Shown in pieces: positions 8,499 to 16,543 of a stretch of DNA of 64,000 bases; the stretch's first letter is position 1; each line of letters opens with the position of its first letter. The translations under genes were made by a program, and so were the position numbers. This DNA comes from Epilithonimonas sp. JDS (lineage in GTDB: Bacteria > Bacteroidota > Bacteroidia > Flavobacteriales > Weeksellaceae). The notes under the pieces are model-generated. The model made no database searches and was not told the DNA's origin. It saw only the letters and a list, made by a program, of their open reading frames with translations. The stretch lies in NCBI RefSeq assembly GCF_021261315.1, contig NZ_JAJSAX010000006.1, forward strand, positions 176,279 to 240,278, given 5' to 3'.

Positions 8499-10310
8499 TT
8501 AAAAATTTAAATTCAGGCTGACAGCATAATTCCTTTTTGGCATAAAGTAGTAATCTACCGTTGCATACACCATATCCGTTATATTATTGACCTTGAAGCC
8601 AATCTGAATATTTTTAATTGGATTAATAGTAATTCCGGCATTTAAAATTAAGTAGTCATCTATAAAACGATTCTCATCGTTGTCTGTATAGATTTTGCTG
8701 TTATACAAAGCCTGAACGAATAAGCCAACCATTTTATATTGATAATTGGTATTGAAATTAATCTGATTAAACGGAACATAACTCAGTTGTTTCTTTGTTT
8801 CCTGATCAGTAGATCTTGTATAAGAATAGCTGATTTGAGATTTCAATTTCTGATTTGTCCAGTTTTTATTAAACGATAATTCGGTTTCAAGACCATAAAA
8901 ATCAACATCTCTTACATTGACAGGCGACCAAATACCGGAAGACATTGGAATCCACTGGATCAGATCCTTTGCCTGCATATAATACGGCGTGATTCCCAAT
9001 TTAAAATTTCTGTAACTGAAGTAATGCGACATCTCTGCCTGATACGATGTTTCCGCTTTCAAATCCGGATTTCCGCCTGGCTGCCAATACAAATCATTGA
9101 AAGTTGGCGCTTTGAAATTTCTGGAAATATTGATTGAAGTCTGGTACCAATTATTTACCTTAAATTTTCCGCTCGCTGAGAACAAAAACGGACTTTCAAA
9201 ACCTTCCACAAAATCATATTTTGCACCCAGTTCCCAATAGAATTTTTCCTGATTTCCGTTTCTGTAAAGCAAAGAAAGGTTGAATTCGTTTCTTTTCGGA
9301 TTTTGGATTCCGGATTGGTAGCCTTCGCCCTGTTTATATTGATATTCCGAAATTAAATTGAAAGAAGATTGTTTTGAAACTGAATAATCGAGGTCATTTC
9401 GCACGATGTATTGTTTTCCTGTTCCGCCGCTGGCTTTTGCTTGATTAATGTCTCCAAAATACTGAAAGTTGTCTTCCAGATAAACCAGCTTCAAATCGTT
9501 TTTTATCTTGTTTGAATTAAGTTTCCAGCCGGCTAAACTTCGCAAAGTCTGAACCTGATATTTTGTTTTGGTTTGATTTTCATCAAAAATAGGGTAGTGC
9601 TGATCGCTGTCGTAATGTTGGGTTTGAAGATAAAATTCGTTATTCTGATCTGTTTTATAAGCCAAACCAAGATTGAATCCCGTATTTTGATATTCTCCGT
9701 TTCTGTTGATGAATTTCTTTTCGGAAACTTCATAATCATTTTCACTTTGAGAATGATTTGCAGAAAAGCTGAAGCTCAATTTCTCGTTGCTGTATTTTGT
9801 TTTGATTAATGAATTAAAAGTTCCAAAAGAGCCATATTCCGAAAACAATGTTCCGTGAAATCCTTTGTCAAAATCCAGCGTATTATTAAGGTGAATCGAG
9901 CCGCCAATTGCGCCGCTTCCGTAGATCACACTTCCGCCACCAAATTTAATTCCGACATTATCATAACTCAACGGATTAAGATTATTAATATCGCCCTGAC
10001 CAAGAAAAATAGAATTCACATTAATTCCATTCCATACAAAAGCCGTTCTTGGCGCTCCGGTTCCACGAAACGAAGGCGAAGAGGTTGCGCCACGACCATT
10101 TTCCTTGATGTAAATGTTGGATTGAAATCTCAGAAGATCCGAAAGTGATGTCGAATTTTCTAAAATCTGATCAGAACTCAGATTCGATATTTTTGCTGTT
10201 TTCTCTACTTTATTGTATTGGTTATCAATAAATACAGTATCGATCAAAGTTTCCTGAGCGGAATATTGATGCAAGATTAACAGAGAAAAAAGTGTAAATA
10301 GACGTTTCAT
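8499..10310 (-). CDS. btuB: TonB-dependent outer-membrane receptor, BtuB-like (vitamin B12)
   Basis: 603 residues from the start at 10310 (MKRLFTLFSLLILHQYSAQ, a signal peptide). The plug domain follows with SSPSFRGTGAPRTAFVWNGI and GGGSVIYGSGAIGGSIHLNN, the consensus plug blocks of BtuB/FepA-type receptors. The rest is a beta-barrel with many alternating aromatic strands, ending in the terminal strand NYAVSLNLNF. Its length equals that of BtuB. It is the first gene after a cobalamin riboswitch and is followed by a DUF5074 lipoprotein, which together strongly support cobalamin or cobinamide import. The upstream extension to 10337 is rejected because it lies in the riboswitch expression platform. 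Confidence 0.9.
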   Translation of the reverse strand: MKRLFTLFSLLILHQYSAQETLIDTVFIDNQYNKVEKTAKISNLSSDQILENSTSLSDLLRFQSNIYIKENGRGATSSPSFRGTGAPRTAFVWNGINVNSIFLGQGDINNLNPLSYDNVGIKFGGGSVIYGSGAIGGSIHLNNTLDFDKGFHGTLFSEYGSFGTFNSLIKTKYSNEKLSFSFSANHSQSENDYEVSEKKFINRNGEYQNTGFNLGLAYKTDQNNEFYLQTQHYDSDQHYPIFDENQTKTKYQVQTLRSLAGWKLNSNKIKNDLKLVYLEDNFQYFGDINQAKASGGTGKQYIVRNDLDYSVSKQSSFNLISEYQYKQGEGYQSGIQNPKRNEFNLSLLYRNGNQEKFYWELGAKYDFVEGFESPFLFSASGKFKVNNWYQTSINISRNFKAPTFNDLYWQPGGNPDLKAETSYQAEMSHYFSYRNFKLGITPYYMQAKDLIQWIPMSSGIWSPVNVRDVDFYGLETELSFNKNWTNQKLKSQISYSYTRSTDQETKKQLSYVPFNQINFNTNYQYKMVGLFVQALYNSKIYTDNDENRFIDDYLILNAGITINPIKNIQIGFKVNNITDMVYATVDYYFMPKRNYAVSLNLNF

Positions 10311-10313
10311 AAT

Positions 10314-10362
10314 GACCTGCCTTTCCTCCGAAAGCATTGACTAATTTTTTTTCTGGCAGGTC
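10314..10362 (-). promoter_or_regulatory. Riboswitch expression platform: complementary octamers before the btuB start
   Basis: In the mRNA, GACCTGCC (complement of 10362-10355, at the 3' end of the riboswitch core) is perfectly complementary to GGCAGGTC (complement of 10321-10314), which ends three bases before the btuB ATG at 10310. Pairing would cover the ribosome entry region. There is no T-run terminator between the riboswitch and the start, which favours translational over transcriptional control. The pairing itself is inferred from complementarity. Confidence 0.55.
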
Positions 10363-10515
10363 TCCTGACTTTCGCTGATTTTGCGCCTTCTCACCCGCCT
10401 AAGGCGGGCAATGGCAAAGATTGCAAAATACTTTGTTGCGATTTACAGTTGCGGGGACAGTTGAAGAATTGCGCTTCATTCCCTTTTAATCCCGAAACAT
10501 TCGGGAACCAAATTC
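10350..10515 (-). ncRNA. Cobalamin (AdoCbl) riboswitch
   Basis: On the minus strand the hallmark pieces occur in order: an AAAAGGGAAT block, CAACTGTCCCCGCAACTGTA, TTGCCATTGCCC (B12-box area, close to the GCCACTG consensus), GGGTGAGAAGGCGC, and AGTCAGGAGACCTGCC at the 3' end. A CCCGCC/GGCGGG hairpin fits a variable arm. The element binds adenosylcobalamin and normally lowers expression of uptake genes when B12 is plentiful. It precedes the BtuB-like receptor by about 40 nt. Confidence 0.93.
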
Positions 10516-10595
10516 TCGGCAAATATAGAAATTAAATTGTTATAATAATTTTGTTGAAAAAAAACTCTCTGACTTCAAAAACTCTCCAATCCAAA

Positions 10596-10952
10596 TCAGG
10601 CATTGTGAAGAAAAACTTCGGCAGGAATACGGAAATAATTTTTAAGCTTTTGCGCCATTTTCAAGGTGATTTCCCGCTTGCCGGAAAGGATGGCGGAAAC
10701 GTGGCCTTTGCTCCCAATGATCGGTTCGAGATCTTTGGCTTTCATTCCCATTTCTTCCATTTTATATTTAATCACTTCTAAGGCATCAAGTTCGGGTAAT
10801 TGATAATGTTTTTCGTCATAATCTTTGACCAAAACCATTAGTAAATCCAGTTCGTCCGCTTCTGGCGTATTCTGTTCTGCGTGGAAAATTTCCATCAATC
10901 TAAGTGAAGCTTTTTTATAATCTTCTTCCGTTTTTATTACTTTCCAAGTCAT
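10596..10952 (-). CDS. higA: HigA-type antitoxin with helix-turn-helix
   Basis: 118 residues. The C-terminal half (about 55-110) is an XRE/HTH domain with MGMKAKDLEPIIGSKGHVSAILSGKREITLKM split over the helix-turn-helix: the LSGKREIT block is highly characteristic of HigA. The N-terminal part (EADELDLLMVLVKDYDEKHY) matches the HigA lead-in. It begins 5 nt after the stop of the toxin gene, the toxin-first order typical of higBA. It should neutralise HigB and autoregulate the operon. Confidence 0.9.
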   Translation of the reverse strand: MTWKVIKTEEDYKKASLRLMEIFHAEQNTPEADELDLLMVLVKDYDEKHYQLPELDALEVIKYKMEEMGMKAKDLEPIIGSKGHVSAILSGKREITLKMAQKLKNYFRIPAEVFLHNA

Positions 10953-10957
10953 TAATA

Positions 10958-11284
10958 CTATTTTTTATAATTTAATATCGCAACATCAAAAGCGATCGTT
11001 TCAACGTTAATTTTGTCATATTCCTTATGACTTCCAAACCAAATTACATAACAAGCAGTCTGCGAAAAATTGATCGAAACAACCAGTCGAAAATCATTTC
11101 CTTTAATATTAAAAACAACTCTGTTATTGCTTACAATGCTGGCATTTCCATAAACCTTTTTGAGGTCATTATAATTATGAAAATTCATTTTTGAAAACTC
11201 ATTATGCCAGATTAAGAGTTGTGTTCTAGCAGCCGGATATTTTTCTGTGTAAAATAAAATTGTTTTCTTTACAAGGATTTTCAT
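10958..11284 (-). CDS. higB: HigB-type mRNA interferase toxin
   Basis: 108 residues, basic, RelE-fold HigB family. Diagnostic segments are FNIKGNDFRLVVSINF and YVIWFGSHKEYDKI, the beta-strand core with the HxxYD end seen in HigB toxins. The family cleaves mRNA on the ribosome. It is paired with higA immediately downstream. The full-length frame and intact motifs suggest a working module. The pair sits between the cobalamin unit and mutY without flanking mobile-element signs. Confidence 0.88.
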   Translation of the reverse strand: MKILVKKTILFYTEKYPAARTQLLIWHNEFSKMNFHNYNDLKKVYGNASIVSNNRVVFNIKGNDFRLVVSINFSQTACYVIWFGSHKEYDKINVETIAFDVAILNYKK

Positions 11285-11341
11285 AGGACAAAGATAAAAT
11301 TAAAGTTTTCAATTTGCAAACTTTTATTGTTTTCTAATATT

Positions 11342-12364
11342 TTAAATCCAAAAATCCTGCAAAGGTTTTGGGAAAGATTTCTGATCAGCTTCATCTTGAT
11401 CTACTATTAGAAAATCATTTTCCGAAGCAAATTTCTTCAACTCTTTTTTCGTTTCCAATTCAATGGTATTGATTTCTATCGTCATATTTTTATGCGTCAG
11501 TTTATGATTGATGATCTTCGAATTGACAATTAATTCTTCCCATTCTGTAGGAACAGAAGTAGGAAATTCGTACAGTTTTTTCCAGATGAAGTCATTTCCT
11601 CTCTGTTTAATGAGAAATTGGTTTTGAAATTTGATGAAGTAATATTTCAAGCTCAGATCTGTGACTTTTGCCTTCTTCGTTTTGACTGGGAATTCTGCTA
11701 TTCTTCCCGTTTGATAAGCGATGCAATCATCGTTCACGGGGCATTCCGGGCAAAGTGGATTTCTTGGTTTACAGATTTCCGAACCAATGTCCATAATGGC
11801 CTGATTAAAATCCCCGGGTTTGTCCTCCGGCATGATTAATAAAGCCAAATCAGTAAAATATTGAAACGCTTTGGAACTCGACATATCAAAATCATCCGCA
11901 AAAATCCGTGACAAAACACGATAGAAATTGCCATCAATCGCTGGGATCTTTTCATCAAAACAAATACTTGCGACTGCAGCAGCTGTATATTTTCCAACGC
12001 CTTTCAGTTTCAGAATATCGTTGTAATGATTCGGGAATTTGCCGTCAAAATCTTCTACAATCTGATGCGCCGCCTTATGAAGATTGATTGCTCTCGAATA
12101 ATAGCCCAAGCCTTTCCAGTACAACAAAACTTCATCTTCTGAAGCCTTGTGAAGTTCCTCAACATGCGGGAATCTTTCTATGAATCTGAGGTAATGTCCG
12201 AGACCTTGTTTTACCTGAGTCTGCTGCAAAAGAATTTCGCAGATCCATATATTATAAGGATGCTGGTTTTCTCTCCAGGGAAGTTGTCTGGCATTAGTAT
12301 CATACCACTTTATTAGCTTTTTCCCAATGTGAAGAAAATCAGCATTTTGTTTGTTTGTTTTCAA
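11342..12364 (-). CDS. mutY: A/G-specific adenine DNA glycosylase
   Basis: Removes adenine mispaired with 8-oxoguanine. It has 340 residues. The N-terminal catalytic domain has LPWRENQHPYNIWICEILLQ with the catalytic Glu, the helix-hairpin-helix LKGVGKYTAAAVAS and the catalytic Asp in AIDGNFYRVLSR. The [4Fe-4S] cluster loop is C-x6-C-x2-C-x5-C (CKPRNPLCPECPVNDDC). A C-terminal NUDIX-like 8-oxoG recognition domain covers about 230-340. It is divergent from the HU gene; the starts overlap the HU promoter region. Confidence 0.95.
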   Translation of the reverse strand: MKTNKQNADFLHIGKKLIKWYDTNARQLPWRENQHPYNIWICEILLQQTQVKQGLGHYLRFIERFPHVEELHKASEDEVLLYWKGLGYYSRAINLHKAAHQIVEDFDGKFPNHYNDILKLKGVGKYTAAAVASICFDEKIPAIDGNFYRVLSRIFADDFDMSSSKAFQYFTDLALLIMPEDKPGDFNQAIMDIGSEICKPRNPLCPECPVNDDCIAYQTGRIAEFPVKTKKAKVTDLSLKYYFIKFQNQFLIKQRGNDFIWKKLYEFPTSVPTEWEELIVNSKIINHKLTHKNMTIEINTIELETKKELKKFASENDFLIVDQDEADQKSFPKPLQDFWI

Positions 12365-12383
12365 AAATATGTCTTATATTTGC
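12350..12383 (+). promoter_or_regulatory. Bacteroidota-type promoter for HU
   Basis: A TTTG copy (12350-12353 or 12354-12357) followed after 17-21 nt by TATATTTG at 12375-12382 fits the TTTG/TAnnTTTG consensus of the primary sigma factor of this phylum. The start codon of the HU gene is 30 nt downstream. It overlaps the first codons of the divergent mutY gene. Confidence 0.75.
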
Positions 12384-12411
12384 ACACCAAAAATATAAAG
12401 AAAATTATAAA

Positions 12412-12702
12412 ATGACAAAGGCAGAATTGGTAAATACCATCTCGAACAAGCTGGGAGTAGAAAAGAATGATACACAGAAAGTTATAGAAGCATTCATGCA
12501 GGAAATCAGAACCTCTATGTATAATGGAGACAATGTTTACTTAAGAGGCTTTGGTTCTTTTATCATCAAAACAAGAGCGGCTAAGACAGGAAGAAACATT
12601 TCTAAGAATACAGCAATTGAAATCCCTGCTCACAATATTCCGGCTTTCAAACCTTCAAAAACTTTTGTAGAGAAAGTTAAAACTAAAGTTGCAGTTAAAT
12701 AA
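12412..12702 (+). CDS. HU-family DNA-binding protein
   Basis: Histone-like nucleoid protein of 96 residues. It starts at 12412 with MTKAELVNTISNKLGVEK. The dimer body is followed by the DNA-binding arm with NVYLRGFGSFIIKTRAAKTG and the conserved IPAHNIPAFKPSKTFVEKV. An earlier in-frame ATG at 12355 is rejected because it lies within the promoter. It is probably co-transcribed with the 29-residue basic protein that follows 33 nt later. Confidence 0.95.
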   Translation: MTKAELVNTISNKLGVEKNDTQKVIEAFMQEIRTSMYNGDNVYLRGFGSFIIKTRAAKTGRNISKNTAIEIPAHNIPAFKPSKTFVEKVKTKVAVK

Positions 12703-12735
12703 TCAATAGAATATAAACGTATAAAAATATAAATT

Positions 12736-12825
12736 ATGCCAAGCGGAAAAAAAAGAAAGAGACATAAGGTTGCAACTCACAAAAGAAAGAAAAGAAGAAG
12801 AGCAAACAGACACAAGAAGAAATAA
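12736..12825 (+). CDS. 29-residue basic mini-protein, AURKAIP1/COX24-like (mS38-like ribosome-associated)
   Basis: A 29-codon frame from ATG 12736 to TAA 12823-12825, beginning MPSGKKRKRHKVATHKRKKR, with over half of its residues Lys, Arg or His. Short peptides of this type are annotated as AURKAIP1/COX24-domain proteins and resemble the mitochondrial small-subunit protein mS38, so a ribosomal role is likely. The frame sits between HU and a clear intrinsic terminator, so it is the end of that transcript. It is too short for most gene finders. Confidence 0.8.
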   Translation: MPSGKKRKRHKVATHKRKKRRRANRHKKK

Positions 12826-12852
12826 TTTATTATTTTAACGTCTTACACATAT

Positions 12853-12890
12853 AAATATAGTTGGTTCTATTGCCAACTATATTTTTGTTT
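12853..12890 (+). terminator. Intrinsic terminator after the HU/mini-protein unit
   Basis: AAATATAGTTGG, an 8-nt loop, CCAACTATATTT, then a T-rich tail (TTTTTGTTTT). It lies inside a longer open frame that could be read as an upstream extension of the RNase G gene; the hairpin argues against that extension. Confidence 0.85.
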
Positions 12891-12935
12891 TATATTTACA
12901 ACCTAATCTTAGTAAAAAAACCAGTTTATGAAGTT

Positions 12936-14492
12936 ATGAAGAAAGAACTGATAATTTCCAATGAGGAAGACGCTTCAAAGATCGCATTGTTGGAAGATGG
13001 ACGCCTTTTTGAACTTCACGAGCAGAAAACCAAATCCGATTTTGTAGTTGGTGACCTTTTTTTAGGGAAAATAAAAAAACTTGCCCCGAACTTAAACGCT
13101 GCTTTCGTAAGCATCGGAACAGACAAAGATGCATTCCTGCATTATCAGGATCTTGGACCTCAATTTCTGTCTTACCAGAAATTCCTGAAAAATACCATTT
13201 CCAAAAAACAACAGACGCCAAGTCTCAAAAACGCCGAACATTCCAAAGACATCGACAAGATGGGAACGGTGGACAAAGTGCTGACAGCAGGCGACATTGT
13301 ATTACTTCAAATCACCAAAGAGCCAATCTCTACGAAAGGACCACGTATTTCTACGCAGATCTCTCTTACAGGAAGATTTTTGGTCCTGATTCCTTTTGAT
13401 AATAAAATTTCGATTTCCAAAAAAGTGAGCGACGGCGCTGAAAAAGAACGCCTCAAAACTTTGATTGAAAGCATTCGCCCGGAAGGTTTTGGTGTCATTA
13501 TCAGGACGGTGGCTGAAGGAAAAAAAGTGGCTGAACTTCATAATGACATGAATCAGCTAGTGAAGAAGTGGGAAACGACTTTCAAGAATATCCAGAAAAA
13601 TAAAGTTCCAAGCAAGGTTCTGAGCGAGGAGGACAAAGCATCTTCTATTTTGAGGGACAACTTCAACCAGGATTTCGTAAGCATCATTTGTGATGATGAG
13701 AAAATGGTGGAGGATATGAAAGCTTACATCGAAGTCATTGCTCCTGAAAGAAAAAATATCGTTCAGTTTTACGATTCTCATATTCCACTTTTGGAATATT
13801 ACAATGTTGAAAAACAGTTGAAGCAGAGTTTCGGAAAACACGTGAATATTCCTGCGTCAAAAGGTGCTTATCTCGTGATCGAGCATACAGAAGCCCTTCA
13901 CGTGGTGGATGTGAACTCCGGAAACAATATTTCATCGTCATCAACCAACAAAATGCACGCTTTGACAGTCAATAAAATGGCGGCCACAGAAATTGCAAGA
14001 CAGCTTCGTCTTCGGGATATGGGCGGAATCATCGTGGTGGATTTCATTGATATGGTGGATGCGGAACATAGAAAGGAACTGTACGAACATTTCCGAGACG
14101 AGATGAAGCGTGACAAGGCAAGACACAAGATTCTCCCACCTTCGAAGTTTGGTCTGATCCAAATGACAAGACAGCGTGTGCGCGCAGAAAAAAGCATCGA
14201 AACCAACGAAGAAAATCCCAACAAGGACGGCGAAATTATCGCTCCGATCGTGATCATCGAAAAGATGGAAGATTCCATCAGAACAATTATGGCGACAGAG
14301 AAAGGAAAACTTTTCCTTCACGTGCATCCGTTTGTGGAAGCTTATTTGACGAAAGGTCTGGCAAGCATCCAAAACAAATGGTTCCTAAAATACAAAAAAT
14401 GGGTAACTATCATTCCTAGAGATTCTTTCAAGATGTTGGAGTTCCATCTCTACAACGCTCAGAAAAAGGAATTGATCAGCTTTTCCAATTAA
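12936..14492 (+). CDS. rng: Ribonuclease E/G family endoribonuclease
   Basis: 519 residues from the start at 12936 (MKKELIISNEEDASKIALLE). An S1 RNA-binding region is near the N-terminus (GDLFLGKIKKLAPNLNAAFV ... DKDAFLHYQDLG). Catalytic-core motifs are VVDVNSG and DMGGIIVVDFIDM with the metal-binding Asp residues, then LIQMTRQRVR. It lacks the long C-terminal scaffold of RNase E, so RNase G-like is the better name. It acts in rRNA and mRNA maturation in the cytoplasm. An in-frame ATG at 12861 lies in the preceding terminator and is not used. Confidence 0.93.
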   Translation: MKKELIISNEEDASKIALLEDGRLFELHEQKTKSDFVVGDLFLGKIKKLAPNLNAAFVSIGTDKDAFLHYQDLGPQFLSYQKFLKNTISKKQQTPSLKNAEHSKDIDKMGTVDKVLTAGDIVLLQITKEPISTKGPRISTQISLTGRFLVLIPFDNKISISKKVSDGAEKERLKTLIESIRPEGFGVIIRTVAEGKKVAELHNDMNQLVKKWETTFKNIQKNKVPSKVLSEEDKASSILRDNFNQDFVSIICDDEKMVEDMKAYIEVIAPERKNIVQFYDSHIPLLEYYNVEKQLKQSFGKHVNIPASKGAYLVIEHTEALHVVDVNSGNNISSSSTNKMHALTVNKMAATEIARQLRLRDMGGIIVVDFIDMVDAEHRKELYEHFRDEMKRDKARHKILPPSKFGLIQMTRQRVRAEKSIETNEENPNKDGEIIAPIVIIEKMEDSIRTIMATEKGKLFLHVHPFVEAYLTKGLASIQNKWFLKYKKWVTIIPRDSFKMLEFHLYNAQKKELISFSN

Positions 14493-14503
14493 TAAAAATT
14501 ATA

Positions 14504-14533
14504 AACTTTGTCGGCAGCGGCAAAGTTTTTTTT
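14504..14533 (+). terminator. Intrinsic terminator of rng
   Basis: AACTTTG, loop TCGGCAGCGG, CAAAGTT and a run of T, starting 12 nt after the stop codon. Confidence 0.88.
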
Positions 14534-14638
14534 ATTTCTTTTTCCTTTAACTAATATTTAACGCCTACAATCTGTTATTTAAATATTATTGTGATATTTT
14601 GGTCATAATTTTGATACTTTAAACTTAAATAAAAATAT

Positions 14639-16183
14639 ATGTCAGGAAAAATTTTATGGATCGATGATGAAGTAGATCTTCTCAAACCTCATATCGTCTT
14701 TTTGGAAAACAAAGGTTATAATGTAACACCCGTGAACAACGTAAATGAGGCTTTGGAACTGATAGAAAAAGAAAGATTCGTGCTGACATTTCTTGATGAA
14801 AATATGCCTGGAATTTCCGGTCTGGAAGCCATTCCAATGATCAAAGAAAAAGATAATGCCATCAAGATCGTGATGGTAACCAAAAGTGAGGAAGAGCACA
14901 TTATGGAAATGGCAATTGGCTCGCAGATCGAAGATTATATTTTAAAACCTGTGAATCCAAACCAGGTTCTTTTGTCACTCAAAAAAATCCTTCAAAGCGA
15001 ATCTCTCGTTGAGCAGAAAACAATAGTTGATTATCAACAGGAATTCAGGAATCTCAGTATGGAATTGTCATATTTGAGAACTTATCAGGATTGGGCAGAA
15101 TATTATAAAAAGATCTTGAATTGGGAAGTGAAATTTGATAAAGTTTCGGACAACGAATTCGCCGATCTGCTTCAAAATCAGAAAGAAGAAGCCAATATCC
15201 AATTCTCAAAATTTATAGAAAATAACTACGAAGAATGGCTTCACAGCAACGATAAACCGATGATGAGCCACACGCTTTTCAAAGACAAAGTGAAACCGGA
15301 ATTAGAAAAGGAAAAAGTTCTTCTATTAATGGTTGACAATTTGAGATATGACCAGTGGAAAGTGATAGAGCCATTGTTTACCAAATTCTACAACAAAACA
15401 TCCGAAGATTATTATTTCAGTATTCTTCCGACAGCAACGCAATACGCCCGTAATTCATTTTTTGCAGGATTGATGCCGTCAGAAATTGAGAAGAGATTCC
15501 CAAACAACTGGTTCAATGACAACGAAGATGGTAACAAAAACGAATTTGAAAGAGATTTTCTAGAAGATCAGATGAAACGTCTTGGACTCTCCAGCAAATC
15601 TATGAAATACCTGAAAATCCTTAATTCAGACTTTGAGAAAAAGATTTTGGAGGATTTTAATCAGCACAAAAATAATGATCTCTTGGTCATCGTTTACAAC
15701 TTTATCGATATTCTGTCTCATGCAAAAACGGATAATAATATTGTAAATCAATTGATTAGAGACGATAAAACCTTCAGATCACTCACTTACAACTGGTTTG
15801 AAAATTCATCTTTACTGAAAATTATCAAGGCTGCTGCAGAAAGTGGATTCAAATTGGTCATTACAACAGATCACGGCACAATTTATGTTAAAAAACCTAG
15901 TAAGGTAGTTGGCGACAGAGAAACGTCTACCAACATAAGATACAAAACAGGACGAAGCTTAACCTACGAAGACAAAGATGTCTGGGCGATCAACGATCCC
16001 GGCAAACTATTTCTACCAAAGGGAAATCTGAGTTCAAAGTATATATTTGCGAAGAACAATATATTTTTAGCATACCCAAAGAACTATAATCACTTTGTGA
16101 ATTATTACAAAGACACTTATCAGCACGGTGGGATTTCCCTCGAGGAAGTCATCATCCCGATAAGCATCCTAGAACCCAAGTAG
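14639..16183 (+). CDS. porX: PorX: response regulator with PglZ/alkaline-phosphatase effector domain, T9SS regulator
   Basis: 514 residues. The receiver domain (1-120) has the acidic pocket IDDE (D9, D10), the phosphoacceptor D53 in FLDENM, T81 in MVTKS and K103 in LKPVNP. A helical linker follows. From about 230 onwards there is an alkaline-phosphatase-superfamily PglZ domain with VDNLRYDQWKVIEPLF, ILPTATQYARNSFFAG and the metal-binding VITTDHGTIY. This two-part architecture is that of PorX, which with PorY controls type IX secretion in Porphyromonas and Flavobacterium. The T9SS translocon gene sprA lies 39 kb away in this window, and at least three proteins here carry T9SS sorting tails. 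Confidence 0.93.
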   Translation: MSGKILWIDDEVDLLKPHIVFLENKGYNVTPVNNVNEALELIEKERFVLTFLDENMPGISGLEAIPMIKEKDNAIKIVMVTKSEEEHIMEMAIGSQIEDYILKPVNPNQVLLSLKKILQSESLVEQKTIVDYQQEFRNLSMELSYLRTYQDWAEYYKKILNWEVKFDKVSDNEFADLLQNQKEEANIQFSKFIENNYEEWLHSNDKPMMSHTLFKDKVKPELEKEKVLLLMVDNLRYDQWKVIEPLFTKFYNKTSEDYYFSILPTATQYARNSFFAGLMPSEIEKRFPNNWFNDNEDGNKNEFERDFLEDQMKRLGLSSKSMKYLKILNSDFEKKILEDFNQHKNNDLLVIVYNFIDILSHAKTDNNIVNQLIRDDKTFRSLTYNWFENSSLLKIIKAAAESGFKLVITTDHGTIYVKKPSKVVGDRETSTNIRYKTGRSLTYEDKDVWAINDPGKLFLPKGNLSSKYIFAKNNIFLAYPKNYNHFVNYYKDTYQHGGISLEEVIIPISILEPK

Positions 16184-16448
16184 TTTTTTCATAGTTTATT
16201 TGATTTGGGTTTACCGGGGCGGAAGGAGCGAATGCTTTTTCCGCCTTTTTATTTTTTGGGAGCACCAAGTTTTGTAATTCTTTAGACGTTCCCAACCCGC
16301 TTTCCACTATATCTTTTTTGCTTTCAGAAGTTTTGGCATCAAAACGAGAATTATCACAAAGCAAAAAAGGATGCCGTTGCAATCGGGGCTAGGTTGAGGT
16401 CTGGTATTTCTTTTGTCCAAACTAAAATCAAAATGAAATAGCACAAAC
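16184..16448. repeat. Dispersed repeat family, copy at 16287-16391
   Basis: Spacer between porX and a convergent gene. On the minus strand it reads TAGCCCCGATTGCAACGG, CATCCTTTTTTGC, a loop, GCAAAAAAGATATAG, TGGAAAGCGGGTTGGGAACG. The two Lys-type arms TCCTTTTTTGC and GCAAAAAAGAT are complementary. The same blocks occur at 24699-24809 and, in part, at 541-640 and 63639-63789. An open frame at 16152-16382 on the minus strand crosses the repeat and is not regarded as a gene. Positions 16218-16250 form a GGCGGAA / TTCCGCC hairpin downstream of porX. Confidence 0.65.
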
Positions 16449-16481
16449 AGCCTTGTCACAGTTCAAAACCTTGATAAGGCT
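16449..16481. repeat. Palindromic repeat, copy 2
   Basis: AGCCTTGTCACAGTT, short loop, AACCTTGATAAGGCT: an imperfect copy of the palindrome at 3380-3412, with mismatches in both arms. Confidence 0.6.
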
Positions 16482-16483
16482 AA

Positions 16484-16520
16484 TTAAAAAATTCCCTGTC
16501 AAAAAATAGACAAGGAATTA
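16484..16520 (-). terminator. Intrinsic terminator of the beta-barrel gene
   Basis: On the minus strand AATTCCTTGTC, an A/T loop, GACAGGGAATT and a T run. It lies 24 nt after the stop of the gene at 16544-17146. Confidence 0.75.
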
Positions 16521-16543
16521 AGAAATTGTTTAAAAAGATATTT

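Noticed and set aside
12861..12935. Upstream extension of the RNase G gene
   Set aside because: It starts inside the terminator hairpin of the HU unit. The family N-terminus begins at 12936.
16152..16382. 76-residue open frame on the minus strand after porX
   Set aside because: It overlaps the porX end and crosses the dispersed repeat; the sequence changes with the repeat blocks rather than resembling a protein family.
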